Assembly (NCBI GenBank): GCA_964624825.1
Contig: CAZUYD010000003.1
Location: forward strand, 1 to 64,000
Length of the DNA: 64,000 nucleotides
Direction: 5' to 3'
From: Enorma sp964624825
GTDB lineage: Bacteria; Actinomycetota; Coriobacteriia; Coriobacteriales; Coriobacteriaceae
The notes below the pieces were generated by a model, which was not told the origin of the DNA, searched no databases, and saw only the letters and a list, made by a program, of their open reading frames with translations. Numbering within the stretch: the first letter of the stretch is position 1; the number at the start of each line of letters is the position of its first letter. Positions 17,736 to 27,120 of this stretch are shown in pieces. The translations under genes and the position numbers were made by a program.

Positions 17736-18647
17736 CTACTCGCCTACGAGCGCGCGGCAAAAATCGTGCGCGTCGAACGCCTGCAAATCCTCGATCTTCT
17801 CGCCCACGCCAACGCGCAGGATGGGGAGCTCAAGCTTCGATGCGACGGCGAGAGCGATGCCCCCTTTCGCCGTGCCATCGAGCTTGGTGAGGACCACGCC
17901 GTCAAGACCGAGCGCGTCGTTGAACTCGATTGCCTGGTTGAGGCCGTTTTGCCCTGTTCCCGCGTCGAGCACGAGCACCACATAGACCGGAATGACGCCC
18001 GCCCGGCAACGTTCGGCGCGCTTGCGCGTGACGTTGACCACCTTGGCAAGCTCGCGCATGAGCTCGGCAGAGGTATGCAGACGCCCTGCGGTGTCGATGA
18101 GCACCAAATCGGCACCCTGCTCATCGGCCGCGTCGAGCACGTCGTAGCACACGCTCGCCGGATCGCTTCCACGCTCGCGCTTTACCACGGGCACGCCCGC
18201 GCGCTCGCCCCACACGTCAAGCTGCTCGATGGCAGCAGCACGGAAGGTGTCGGCGGATCCAATGACCACGCGCTTGCCCGCATCGTGCATCGCGCTCGCG
18301 ATCTTGCCGACCGTCGTGGTTTTCCCCGCCCCGTTGATGCCTACGAACAACACGCATGACGGCGTATCGACGAAGAAGTCGGAAGAGGGCTCCACAAAGC
18401 ATTCAGCAAGACGGTCGGTGAGCGCCTCGCGCAGCTGGTGGGCGGTCTTCAGGTTCTTGCGCGCGGCGACGTCACGCAAATCATCGGTCACCTGCATGGA
18501 GATCTCAGCACCCATGTCGCCCATGACGAGCGTGTCTTCGAGGTCTTCCCAGAAGCCCTCGTCCACGTCGCCACCGAAGTAAAACAGCTCATTCAACGCC
18601 TCGCGGCTGCGCTCTAGCCCGCGCGAAAGCGCCTCGAAGAATCCCAT
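17736..18647 (-). CDS. ftsY: Signal recognition particle receptor FtsY
   Basis: The SRP receptor GTPase docks the SRP-ribosome complex at the membrane. The NG domain is complete: GINGAGKTTT at ~101-110, SADTFRAAAIEQL, LIDTAGRLH, TKLDGTAKGG. The acidic N-terminal A domain of E. coli FtsY is missing, as in most Gram-positives; a short amphipathic N-terminus (MGFFEALSRGLERSRE) probably touches the membrane. Its ATG overlaps the smc stop (TAATG), so smc and ftsY are coupled. Confidence 0.98.
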   Translation of the reverse strand: MGFFEALSRGLERSREALNELFYFGGDVDEGFWEDLEDTLVMGDMGAEISMQVTDDLRDVAARKNLKTAHQLREALTDRLAECFVEPSSDFFVDTPSCVLFVGINGAGKTTTVGKIASAMHDAGKRVVIGSADTFRAAAIEQLDVWGERAGVPVVKRERGSDPASVCYDVLDAADEQGADLVLIDTAGRLHTSAELMRELAKVVNVTRKRAERCRAGVIPVYVVLVLDAGTGQNGLNQAIEFNDALGLDGVVLTKLDGTAKGGIALAVASKLELPILRVGVGEKIEDLQAFDAHDFCRALVGE

Positions 18648-21600
18648 TATGCGTTCACGACCTTTCCCAATGTTCGATCGAGTTTCTGGCTCACCACACG
18701 GCTCACGCCATCAGCCTGCATCGATACGCCGTAGAGCACGTCGGCATCCTCCATGGTACGGCGCTGATGCGACACCACCAGAAGCTGCGTGGACTGGCGC
18801 AGAACATCGATGGCGTTGAGCAATCTCGAGAGGTTCGCATCGTCGAGGGCGGCTTCGACCTCGTCGAGCACATAGAACGGCACCGTGCGCGTCCGATAGA
18901 CCGCAAACAGCAAAGCGAGCGCCGTCAGGCTCTTCTCGCCACCGCTCATGAGCGTCATCTTAGAAAGACGCTTCCCGCGAGGCTGGGCGATGACCTCGAT
19001 GCCGGTCTCCATCGGATGCTCGGGGTCGGTCATCTCCAGATGAGCCTGACCGCCTGGGAACAGCATGCCGAACACCTCGCGGAAGTTCGCGTCAACCCTC
19101 TCGAAGGTGGTGAGAAACGCCGTGCGCATCTTGCGGTCGATCGCAGCGCTGATCTTCGCGAGAGATTTTCGTGCGCGCTCAAGGTCGGCAAGCTGCTCAG
19201 CGATGTAATCGGCACGCGCGCACAGGCGTGCGTACTCCTCCATCGCCACCTGGTTCACCGGGCCCAGGTTGTTGATCTGGCGCACCAGATCCGCAAGTTC
19301 GCGCTCGCACGCCTCGCGGTCATCGGGTGCGGGCAGGGTAAGCGCTTCCTCGAGCACGGTCGCGCCATCTGACGTGATGGCCGAGACGGCGCTCTCAACC
19401 TGGACTTCGAGCCTGCCGCGCTCCACCTCGACGGCGCTCTGCGCGGCTGTCGCCTCATCAACCGCCTTCTTCGCCGCGGCAACCTGCTCTTTCGCATCCC
19501 CGATGGTCTTCTTGAGCGATGCCGAGTCCGCCTCTTCAAGCGATGCTTGGTCGCGCAGGCGCGCTGCCCATTCCGCCGCACGCTCCGAAAGCGCGGTATA
19601 GCGATCGTGCAATGGATCGACGCGCAGGCGAAGCACCTCGAGCGAGCGAGCCGCCTGCGTCGTGGCGCGGATGCGCCGGTCAAGCCCATCGAGGCGGCGC
19701 TCGAGCTCCGGCACGCGCGACTCGAGCGATTTTTTGCGCTCGGCTGCCTGAGCGCAGCGCACGCGGGCGTCGCCCAACTCGGTCGCCGCATCGCTGTCGG
19801 CACGCCGCAAGCGATCAAGCTCATCGGATGCATCGGCTATCTGCTGCGCAAGGTCGCTCGCAGCTGCACGCTGCTCGTCGCGCGTGCGCTCGAGCTCGGC
19901 TGCCCGAGGCTCCGCCTTTCGAGCGCCCTCGGCTGCATCAGCCCGCCGCTTTGTAAGGTTCGCGTGCTCCGCGCGCGCATTCGAGAGCGAATGTTCCAAG
20001 CGACCGATCTCCTCGCGCGAGGAGCGAAGCTCTCCCTCAAGCCGCGCGATATCGCCCGCGGCCGCGCGTTCCCGACCACGCGACGCATCGACGGCATCCG
20101 AGGCTTCAGCAACCTGCTGGGTCACATGTTCGAACATAGCGGCAAGGTCGGGCTCGACCGCTCCAAGCGCGCGAATACGACGCTTGCGCTCAAGCGCGCC
20201 CGCCTCGTCGTTTTTCGCCGCGCCCATGCGAACGATACCGCCCGAAACACGTGCGCCATCGCGCGTCACATACACCACGCCGGGCGAGGCAGGTGCCGCG
20301 AGGGCATCATCTAAGGTGTCCACGAGGTACACGTGCCCAAGCAGCGCCGCGACGGCGGACGTGTACCCGTCGTGCACGGACAAGAGCTCGACCAGCCGCG
20401 TACCCGCCGCGGACGAAGCAGCCCCCGGCGCGGCCACGTCGCGCGCGACAAGCGTGGCCGTGCCGGTCACGTTCTCGGCTGAAAGCGCGCTGGCCGCTAC
20501 CGCGCGAAGCCCTTCGGTGGAATCCGTCACCAACGCTTCAAGGTCATCGGCAAGCAGCTGCTCCACAAGCGCCTCGAGGTCGCTTGGCGCCTCGATCGCA
20601 TTGCCGAGACGCCCGATCACGCGCGCTTCCTGGTCGCGCGCAATATGCGCAGCGAGCGGCGAGGCGTGCGCATAGCGCTCATCCAGCTTCTTCAAGCTCG
20701 CGAGCTCGGAGCGCGCCTCACTCAATCGGTCGCGCGTCTGAGATTCCTTCGCGCGAAGCTCCTTGAGCGCCGCGCTGGACACGTCGATGGCTTCCCGTGC
20801 AGATTCAAGCTGGCTGCGCACCGCGGCAAGCTCTTCCTCAAGCTCTTCGGTACGCAGGCGCCGCGCTTCCAGCGACGCCTCGACGGTTTCGGCAGATTCT
20901 TCGATCTGCTCAAGCCGCGCGGCATAGAGCGAATCCTCGACCTCGGCGTTCGAAAGGGATTCGCGCACGCGGGCGAGTTCGAGCGTCGCCTCATCGGCTG
21001 CGCGCTGCGCGTCGCGCTGTCGGCGAGTGAGCTGCGCGATGCGCTCGTCAAGCTCTACGCGTCTCTTATGCGACTGCTCGGCGACCGGCTCGAGCTGGGC
21101 GACATCGGCCTTGGCCACCTCAAGCGCAGCGCACACGTCATCGAGCGCGGTGCGGGCATCCTCGAGCTCGCTCGATACCCGACGGCGCTGATGCTCGGAA
21201 CCAGAAAGCGTGCCGCGCATCTCTGAGAGCCGGGTCACCATGTTGTGTCCCTTTTCCTCAAGCAGGCGCATGTCGGAACCGAGCCGCCCCACGATATCTT
21301 GCATGTGGCGGCGTTGCTCACCCAGATCGCCGACGAAGAGGCCCTTCTCCTCAAGCATCACCTGCAGCTTCTCAAGTTCACGCTCCTTTTCCTGCAACCG
21401 AAATCGCGCGAGCTCGAGCGCGGCGGCGCACTCTTTCGCCCGCCGCTCGCACGCATTCCATGCACCCTGCAGGCGCCGCAGCTCATCGACGGCGAGGATT
21501 CGCGTCAGCTCGTTTGCGCGCTCGGTAAGATCGCGGTGCTTGCGCGCGCGGTCAACCTGACGCTCAAGCGGGCGGAGCTGACGGGTTATCTCGCGGCTAA

Positions 21601-22180
21601 CGTCGCGCACCCGCGTGAGGCGCTCGTCCATGGAGCGGATCTTGCGCGCCGCGCGCTCCTTGCGCCGCTTATGCTTCAAGATGCCCGCCGCCTCCTCGAT
21701 AAGAGCACGGCGCTCCTCGGGGCGACTTTGCAAGATCGCATCGAGCTTGCCCTGGCTGATGATTGAATGGGTGTCCTTGCCCAAGCCAGAATCGTGCAGA
21801 ATATCCTGGATATCCATGAGGCGGCATGGACTCTGATTGATGAGGTATTCGCTCTCGCCTGAACGATACATACGCCGGGTGATGGCGACCTCGTTGAAGT
21901 CAACCGGTAGCACATGATCTGAGTTGTCGAGCACCAGCGTGACCTCGGCCACGCTAACCGACTTGCGAGCAGACGAGCCGGAGAAGATGACGTCCTCCAT
22001 GGCCTGTCCGCGCAGTTGTTTCGCGCTCTGCTCGCCCAAGACCCAAAGAATGGCGTCCGAGATGTTCGATTTGCCCGAGCCGTTTGGACCCACGATGACC
22101 GTGAGCCCCGGTTCGAACGACATGTGAACTCGATCGGCAAACGACTTAAACCCTTTGAGCGTGAGCGATTTTAGGTACAC
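18647..22180 (-). CDS. smc: Chromosome partition protein SMC
   Basis: This condensin ATPase organises the chromosome with ScpA and ScpB. The N-terminal ATPase half has GPNGSGKSN near 32-40. Two long coiled coils flank a hinge at roughly 500-650. The C-terminal half has the LMSGGEKSL signature and VLDEVEAALDD Walker B. The 1177-residue length is typical. GTG 22180 is the start, nine bases after the rnc stop. The run rnc-smc-ftsY is a common arrangement in Gram-positives. Confidence 0.98.
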   Translation of the reverse strand: MYLKSLTLKGFKSFADRVHMSFEPGLTVIVGPNGSGKSNISDAILWVLGEQSAKQLRGQAMEDVIFSGSSARKSVSVAEVTLVLDNSDHVLPVDFNEVAITRRMYRSGESEYLINQSPCRLMDIQDILHDSGLGKDTHSIISQGKLDAILQSRPEERRALIEEAAGILKHKRRKERAARKIRSMDERLTRVRDVSREITRQLRPLERQVDRARKHRDLTERANELTRILAVDELRRLQGAWNACERRAKECAAALELARFRLQEKERELEKLQVMLEEKGLFVGDLGEQRRHMQDIVGRLGSDMRLLEEKGHNMVTRLSEMRGTLSGSEHQRRRVSSELEDARTALDDVCAALEVAKADVAQLEPVAEQSHKRRVELDERIAQLTRRQRDAQRAADEATLELARVRESLSNAEVEDSLYAARLEQIEESAETVEASLEARRLRTEELEEELAAVRSQLESAREAIDVSSAALKELRAKESQTRDRLSEARSELASLKKLDERYAHASPLAAHIARDQEARVIGRLGNAIEAPSDLEALVEQLLADDLEALVTDSTEGLRAVAASALSAENVTGTATLVARDVAAPGAASSAAGTRLVELLSVHDGYTSAVAALLGHVYLVDTLDDALAAPASPGVVYVTRDGARVSGGIVRMGAAKNDEAGALERKRRIRALGAVEPDLAAMFEHVTQQVAEASDAVDASRGRERAAAGDIARLEGELRSSREEIGRLEHSLSNARAEHANLTKRRADAAEGARKAEPRAAELERTRDEQRAAASDLAQQIADASDELDRLRRADSDAATELGDARVRCAQAAERKKSLESRVPELERRLDGLDRRIRATTQAARSLEVLRLRVDPLHDRYTALSERAAEWAARLRDQASLEEADSASLKKTIGDAKEQVAAAKKAVDEATAAQSAVEVERGRLEVQVESAVSAITSDGATVLEEALTLPAPDDREACERELADLVRQINNLGPVNQVAMEEYARLCARADYIAEQLADLERARKSLAKISAAIDRKMRTAFLTTFERVDANFREVFGMLFPGGQAHLEMTDPEHPMETGIEVIAQPRGKRLSKMTLMSGGEKSLTALALLFAVYRTRTVPFYVLDEVEAALDDANLSRLLNAIDVLRQSTQLLVVSHQRRTMEDADVLYGVSMQADGVSRVVSQKLDRTLGKVVNA

Positions 22181-22189
22181 GACGCGCCC

Positions 22190-22915
22190 CTACTCGTGCT
22201 TTTTCTTCAAAATAACGCCACCGGTGGTATATCCCAGGCGCTCGAGTGCGTCCAGCGCGGCAGCGGCCTCCGCCTCCTTCTTCGATGAACCCGTCCCTTT
22301 GCCCCGACGCGCTCCATCGACGAGCACCACCGCGGTAAAGGTCGGTTCATGCGCAGGACCGCTCGTATCCACGAGCTTGTACACCGGAGGGTCAAGACGA
22401 TCGCTCTGCACGCATTCTTGCAGGTACGATTTAGGATTGGTCGGATGCTCCGCGCGGTCGGCCGCCAGATGCGGCTCAAGCGTGCGGGTGATGAACGCCT
22501 CGGCCGCCTCGATGCCTCCATCGATGAACAGCGCGCCCACCAGCGACTCATACACGTTCTCGAGGGCCGAATACAGGCCGCGGGCGCCCGTGCCCGTCTC
22601 GGACGCACCGAAGATGATGCACTGGTCGATACCGAGCTCCTTGCCGACCTCGGAAAGCGTTTGACCCGAGACGAGCGAAACCTTGAGTCGCGTCAAGCGC
22701 CCCTCATCGAAGCCGGGGTAACTCCGGTAGAGGGAATTGGCCACGATGGCACCGAGGATGGAGTCACCCAGGAACTCCAAGCGCTCATACGATGCCCATA
22801 CGGGCTGCCCCTCTACCGCAGAGGGATGCGTGATGGCGCTCTGAAGCAGCTCGCGATCGCAAAAGGCGTGTCCGCAAATCTCCTCAGCGCGCGCAATCTT
22901 TTCAGATATCAGCAC
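22190..22915 (-). CDS. rnc: Ribonuclease III
   Basis: It cleaves double-stranded RNA in rRNA maturation and mRNA decay. The signature YERLEFLGDSILG and the second acidic motif ENVYESLVGALFIDGG give the metal-binding Glu and Asp residues. A double-stranded RNA-binding domain follows from ~residue 160 (NPKSYLQE...GTGSSKKEAEAAAA). GTG 22915 has AGGAGG, lying inside the end of acpP, eight bases upstream, which indicates coupling. Confidence 0.97.
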   Translation of the reverse strand: MLISEKIARAEEICGHAFCDRELLQSAITHPSAVEGQPVWASYERLEFLGDSILGAIVANSLYRSYPGFDEGRLTRLKVSLVSGQTLSEVGKELGIDQCIIFGASETGTGARGLYSALENVYESLVGALFIDGGIEAAEAFITRTLEPHLAADRAEHPTNPKSYLQECVQSDRLDPPVYKLVDTSGPAHEPTFTAVVLVDGARRGKGTGSSKKEAEAAAALDALERLGYTTGGVILKKKHE

Positions 22916-22918
22916 GCG

Positions 22919-23164
22919 CTATGCCTCCTGCTGCGCGGCTTCGATCGCATCGAGCGCATCGGAAACAGAGCTGATGGACAGCAGGCGCTCCTCGTCCATC
23001 TCGACATCGAACTCGTCCTCGAACGCCGTGACCAGCTGCAGCCGATCAAGGGAATCAGCGTCGAGGTCATCGAATGTGGTCTCTTCCGTGATGTCTTCGA
23101 CGTTGATGCCCAAAACGTCACTCGCGATGTCGGCTACCTTGTTCAGCATCTCAGCGCGATCCAT
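22919..23164 (-). CDS. acpP: Acyl carrier protein
   Basis: This small acidic carrier holds fatty-acyl chains on phosphopantetheine attached to the Ser of DADSLD. The 81-residue protein begins at ATG 23164 with AGGAGAG upstream; longer in-frame starts lack a site. It lies between plsX and rnc in the standard Gram-positive order. Confidence 0.97.
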   Translation of the reverse strand: MDRAEMLNKVADIASDVLGINVEDITEETTFDDLDADSLDRLQLVTAFEDEFDVEMDEERLLSISSVSDALDAIEAAQQEA

Positions 23165-23311
23165 ACGATCTCTCCTCTCGAATGCACCGTTTTGCAACAC
23201 GCATCCGGCAATGATCCGACCTGTAGGCCTGTTTGATTCTACCCGCAAAAGCGAACGCGCTCAATGCGTGAAAGGGTGTGCGGCGACAATTCGACGGATA
23301 CCAAACGCAGG

Positions 23312-23353
23312 AGGCGATATCACGGCAAGAACCCGTAGCCGCCGATATCGCCT
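23312..23353. repeat. Inverted repeat between plsX and acpP
   Basis: AGGCGATATC (23312-23321) and GATATCGCCT (23344-23353) form a perfect 10-bp stem with a 22-nt spacer. No T-run follows on the minus strand, so it is more likely an RNA-processing or partial-attenuation hairpin than a terminator. Confidence 0.4.
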
Positions 23354-23389
23354 GAATGCCGCCTGAGCACTTGCATGCTGCAAGTCCCG

Positions 23390-24409
23390 TTAGACCACCA
23401 CGTTGCCGACCGCTTTGACAACATGGTCGATGAGCCCGGCGCGAACGGCCTCGGCAGTCGCGAGCGTACCGTTCTTCACCGCCTCGACCGAGGTCGCCCC
23501 ATGACCGATGAGGACAACGCCTCGCAAGCCGAGCAGGATCGCGCCGCCCTTGACATCGCCGGACAGCTTCTCCTTAAGCGTCCCCAACTTGTTTTTGACC
23601 AACAGCGCGGCGATCTTTCCCGTGAACGAGCCCATGAGTACGCTCTTAAGCTCGGACATGATGAACTTCGCAGCACCCTCGGTGGCTTTGAGGGCCACGT
23701 TGCCCGCGAAGCCGTCGGCAACCACCACATCGAAATCGCCCGAGACCAGATCGCTCCCCTCGCAGTTACCCGCGAAGCCGTCGAGCTTCGCACTCATGAG
23801 GGCGAAGCACTCCTTCGTGAAATGTGAACCCTTGGAATCCTCCGTGCCGTTGGAGAGCAGCCCGATGCGGGGATGCGGGATGTCGCACACCACGCGCGCA
23901 TAAGCGGCGCCCATCTGCGCAAAGTGGAGCATGTCGCCGGGTTCCACATCGGGGTTCGCGCCCAGGTCGCAAAAGACGGTGAGGCCGCCCGCGCGATTGG
24001 GAACCGCGGTGGTGATGCACGGGCGCAAAGGACGCTGCTCACCCGCCTCCTCGTACTTAAACGGAGTGACGTACGCTGTCGCCGCAGCCGTGACCGCGCC
24101 GGTGGCGCCTGCAGAAAAGAAACCTTGCGCGGTGCCCTTTTTCACCGCGCGGCACGCAACCACGATAGAGGACTTGCGCTTGCTCATGACCGCCTTGATG
24201 GGATCGTCGCCCATCTCGATCACATCGGGAGCAACCAGCGCCTCAACCCGCTCATGGCGCTCCGCAAACGGAGCCACGATCTCTTCGGGACCAACAGCGA
24301 GCACAGCCAGATCGGGATCGGCGGCAAGTGCAGCCTCGATACCACCCAAGACGACCTTCGGCTCTTCGTCACCACCCATGACGTCAACAGCTACGCAGAC
24401 CTTGCTCAT
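23390..24409 (-). CDS. plsX: Phosphate acyltransferase PlsX
   Basis: PlsX makes acyl-phosphate from acyl-ACP for phospholipid synthesis by PlsY. The 339-residue protein shows VAVDVMGGDEEP at the N-terminus, SAGATGA, RPCITTAVPN, and LGANPDVEPGDMLHFA. ATG 24409 has AGGAGGGAC upstream. It follows rpmF as in many bacteria (DUF177-rpmF-plsX-acpP). Confidence 0.97.
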   Translation of the reverse strand: MSKVCVAVDVMGGDEEPKVVLGGIEAALAADPDLAVLAVGPEEIVAPFAERHERVEALVAPDVIEMGDDPIKAVMSKRKSSIVVACRAVKKGTAQGFFSAGATGAVTAAATAYVTPFKYEEAGEQRPLRPCITTAVPNRAGGLTVFCDLGANPDVEPGDMLHFAQMGAAYARVVCDIPHPRIGLLSNGTEDSKGSHFTKECFALMSAKLDGFAGNCEGSDLVSGDFDVVVADGFAGNVALKATEGAAKFIMSELKSVLMGSFTGKIAALLVKNKLGTLKEKLSGDVKGGAILLGLRGVVLIGHGATSVEAVKNGTLATAEAVRAGLIDHVVKAVGNVVV

Positions 24410-24488
24410 AGAGTCCCTCCTAAAATAGCGAAATGGCCGACTCGATGAGCCGGCCAGTCAATGCACATAGTAGACCGAGCAACACGCG

Positions 24489-24668
24489 CTACTCGGTAAC
24501 GATGACCTCGCGATCCTTGTAATGGCCGCAGTTGGGGCACACATGATGCGGAAGCTTCACCGCGCCGCAACGAGGGCAGGTGGAACGAGAGGGAGCGTCG
24601 ATCTTCATGTTGGCGGAACGACGGTTGTGGGTTCGGATGCGACCCTGTTTTTGCTTAGGTACTGGCAT
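24489..24668 (-). CDS. rpmF: 50S ribosomal protein L32
   Basis: This frame encodes 59 residues starting MPVPKQKQGRIRTHNRRSAN, which is L32. Two CxxC pairs (Cys31/34 and Cys44/47) form the zinc ribbon. AGGAAGG precedes ATG 24668. It sits between the YceD-family gene and plsX, its usual place. Confidence 0.97.
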   Translation of the reverse strand: MPVPKQKQGRIRTHNRRSANMKIDAPSRSTCPRCGAVKLPHHVCPNCGHYKDREVIVTE

Positions 24669-24831
24669 GATGACCTTCCTTATATCTCACCACACGGCTT
24701 GATTTACGCGCAAGCACTGATATTAGCATAGAGTTTCCCTGCCTGCATAGCGTTTTTTATGTGTTCCGCAGGACGGCAAGCTCACGTCTTGCGAAGATAC
24801 CACACTGGTGAAGGATGGGTACGCAGCAAGG

Positions 24832-25386
24832 CTACTCATCAAGCCTGAGGTTTTTGAGCACGGCGAACGGGTTATCCGGCTGCCCGACCCTCTCCTCTTC
24901 GGCCTTGTTCGCGCAGTCGCACTGCTCGTGATTGAGGTTGCACCCGCACGCGAGGCAAAGCCCTGCGCAGTCGGGCTTGCAGAGTACGACGAACGGCGTA
25001 TCCATCACCACGGCGTCAGCGATGGGCTCAGCAAGGTCGATCACGCGCTCAGAACCCACGACCTCGAACCCATCTTCGTACTCATCCGGATCGTCTGGCT
25101 CATCAAAGAGGTAGTACTCCTGAATCTCTCCTGCGATCTCCAGCTGCGCAGGGTCAAGGCACGAATCGCACAAACCCGTCGCCATCGCGCGCACCAAGCC
25201 GGTCACGAGCACGCCGTCACCGGCATGCGTGAGCACCACCTCGAAATCCACGCCGCCTTCGAGTGAGAACTCCTTCTCCCCCACCGAGTAACCCGCAGCG
25301 TCGATATGCCCGGAAACGGAATGGCTGTCGCCAGGATTTTCCAGATGGTCGGCCAGCGCGATGGGAACCGAATCGAAAAGCGCCAT
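24832..25386 (-). CDS. YceD/DUF177-family protein
   Basis: The 184-residue protein has the DUF177 pattern: an N-terminal beta-rich part, LCDSCLDP in the middle, and a C-terminal cysteine cluster (LCKPDCAGLCLACGCNLN...CDCAN). Family members lie next to rpmF and have been linked to 23S rRNA accumulation in plants and bacteria. The ATG follows the upstream stop by two bases without a separate ribosome site, so it is probably coupled to the coiled-coil gene before it. Confidence 0.88.
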   Translation of the reverse strand: MALFDSVPIALADHLENPGDSHSVSGHIDAAGYSVGEKEFSLEGGVDFEVVLTHAGDGVLVTGLVRAMATGLCDSCLDPAQLEIAGEIQEYYLFDEPDDPDEYEDGFEVVGSERVIDLAEPIADAVVMDTPFVVLCKPDCAGLCLACGCNLNHEQCDCANKAEEERVGQPDNPFAVLKNLRLDE

Positions 25387-25388
25387 GA

Positions 25389-25886
25389 TCAGTAGGAACC
25401 GTTCTGGGTGCTCGAGCCCTCGTTGAGCTGCTGGCGGCAGCGAACGACCGTGGAGGTCAGGCTCTTCAGATTCTCCTCAAGGTGCGTGAACACCTGCTCG
25501 GCGTAATCCTCGGCCGCATACCGCGTCTCGCGCTCATACTGCTGCGCCCGATCGCGAATATCGTCCGCCTGGCTTTGCGCCAGCCGCACGATCTCCTGCT
25601 CGCCGGCAATGGTGAGAGCCTGCTGCTGAGCGTCCGCGATGATGGAATCCGCTTGCGCCGCAGCCGAGGCCAGCAACTCGTCGCGCTCTTTCAAAATCCT
25701 GCGCGACTTCTGCCACTCCTCGGGATAGCTCATGCGAATCTCATCGAGAATGTTGAAGAATACTTCCGTCTCGATGACCTTGAACTGCGCATTCTTACCG
25801 AAAGGCGGCTTGGCCTCTTCGATGATGCCCTCGAGCTCGTCTACCAGGCTCTCGATCCGCTCGCCGGGAAAAGTATCGCTCGGCAT
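25389..25886 (-). CDS. Coiled-coil protein, DivIVA-like build, function unknown
   Basis: The 165-residue protein has an N-terminal ordered part (LVDELEGIIEEAKPPFG...FFNILDEIRMSYPEEW), then a long predicted coiled coil rich in Ala, Gln and Glu from about residue 60 to 150. The layout recalls short DivIVA/GpsB-type or ATP synthase b-like actinobacterial proteins found beside coaD. AAGGAGACC precedes ATG 25886. A role as a polar or septal scaffold is possible but not shown by the sequence. Confidence 0.75.
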   Translation of the reverse strand: MPSDTFPGERIESLVDELEGIIEEAKPPFGKNAQFKVIETEVFFNILDEIRMSYPEEWQKSRRILKERDELLASAAAQADSIIADAQQQALTIAGEQEIVRLAQSQADDIRDRAQQYERETRYAAEDYAEQVFTHLEENLKSLTSTVVRCRQQLNEGSSTQNGSY

Positions 25887-25948
25887 CCCGGTCTCCTTTC
25901 GTAAGCGTTATTCGTGTTCTAACCGTTGGTTCATGGTACCACATAGCC

Positions 25949-26461
25949 TTATGCGTGCTCGTCGAAGCGCTGCTTGAGCGCAGCAGCCACATTTTGCGGC
26001 ACGAAGTCTGCCACGCTCCCGCCGAATGAGGCGATCTGGCGAACCACCGACGACGATAGGTACCCATATTGCGGGCTGCTCATCACGAAGATAGACTCGA
26101 GTTCCGGACTGAGGCGATAATTGAGGTCGGCCTGCTGTAGCTCATACTCAAAATCGGTCATAGCGCGCAAGCCCTTTACCACCGCGCCCGCGCCTATTTC
26201 GCGGGCGAAGTTCACGAGCAGGCCGGTAAACGGCCGAACATCGACGTCCGCAAGCCCCTCGGCATCGAGCGCTTCGCGGGCAAGGGAAACCCGCTCGTCG
26301 AGCGTGAAGGTGGTGCCCACGCCGTTTTTCCCAAGCGATTCCGCGACCGCAACCGTCACCATGGAGCACATGCGCCGCGCGCGGCGAACCACATCGACAT
26401 GCCCGAAGGTGATGGGGTCAAACGTGCCCGGGACGAGCACGTGGTTGATATCTTGCAGCAT
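25949..26461 (-). CDS. coaD: Phosphopantetheine adenylyltransferase
   Basis: It transfers AMP to 4'-phosphopantetheine in coenzyme A synthesis. The nucleotidyltransferase motif GTFDPITFGH is at 12-21, and the second motif is in GYLSSSVVRQIASFGG. The 170-residue length is normal. GGAGAG precedes ATG 26461. It lies downstream of rsmD, a very common pairing. Confidence 0.97.
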   Translation of the reverse strand: MLQDINHVLVPGTFDPITFGHVDVVRRARRMCSMVTVAVAESLGKNGVGTTFTLDERVSLAREALDAEGLADVDVRPFTGLLVNFAREIGAGAVVKGLRAMTDFEYELQQADLNYRLSPELESIFVMSSPQYGYLSSSVVRQIASFGGSVADFVPQNVAAALKQRFDEHA

Positions 26462-26541
26462 ATGCTTCTCTCCAAACTAAACCCGATACGGCGACACCAT
26501 GGCAAAGCCAGGTGTAACTGTAGCACCCATCGATACGAACA

Positions 26542-27120
26542 TTAGGCGCGCCCAAACCGGAACACGTCGACAGCGGTCAGGCCGTAGCGCTTCTCACGCA
26601 ACAGCTCGAATGAGGCGGGACGCGCACCAGGCATGTCGCTTCGATGCTCGAAGAGCGCCACAGCGCCCGGCGCAACAAGATCGTGCGCGACGAGCTCGGA
26701 GAGGAGTCGCTCTGCGGGTTCAGGCCCAAGAGCATAAGGGGGGTCTATCAGAATGATGTTGAACGGACCGCCTGCAACGCGACCGCGCGCGGCAAACGCA
26801 AGGACATCGCCTGCCGTCACGCGCCAGGTCGCCGGATCCGCCTTGCACGTCTCAAGGTTCTTGCGAACGAGCGCCGCCGAGCCGCGGTCGATATCGAAAA
26901 ACGTCGCGTAGTCCGCGCCGCGCGAGAGCATCTCAATGCCGAGCGCACCCGAACCCGCGAACGCATCGAGCACGCGTGCGCCCTCGATGCCCCCCTCGAG
27001 CGCCGAGTCAAGTATAGACGCGCATGCCTCGCGCACCCGATCGGTAGTCGGGCGCGTCACATCGCGTCCCCGCGGTTCCTCAAGACGCCTCCCGCGCCAT
27101 ATGCCGCCGACAACTCTCAA
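26542..27120 (-). CDS. rsmD: 16S rRNA (guanine-N2)-methyltransferase RsmD
   Basis: It methylates G966 of 16S rRNA. The 192-residue Rossmann methyltransferase shows MRVVGG at the start, RPTTDRVREA, the SAM site LDAFAGSGALGIE, and catalytic DPPY. Its start overlaps the recG stop by four bases. Confidence 0.96.
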   Translation of the reverse strand: MRVVGGIWRGRRLEEPRGRDVTRPTTDRVREACASILDSALEGGIEGARVLDAFAGSGALGIEMLSRGADYATFFDIDRGSAALVRKNLETCKADPATWRVTAGDVLAFAARGRVAGGPFNIILIDPPYALGPEPAERLLSELVAHDLVAPGAVALFEHRSDMPGARPASFELLREKRYGLTAVDVFRFGRA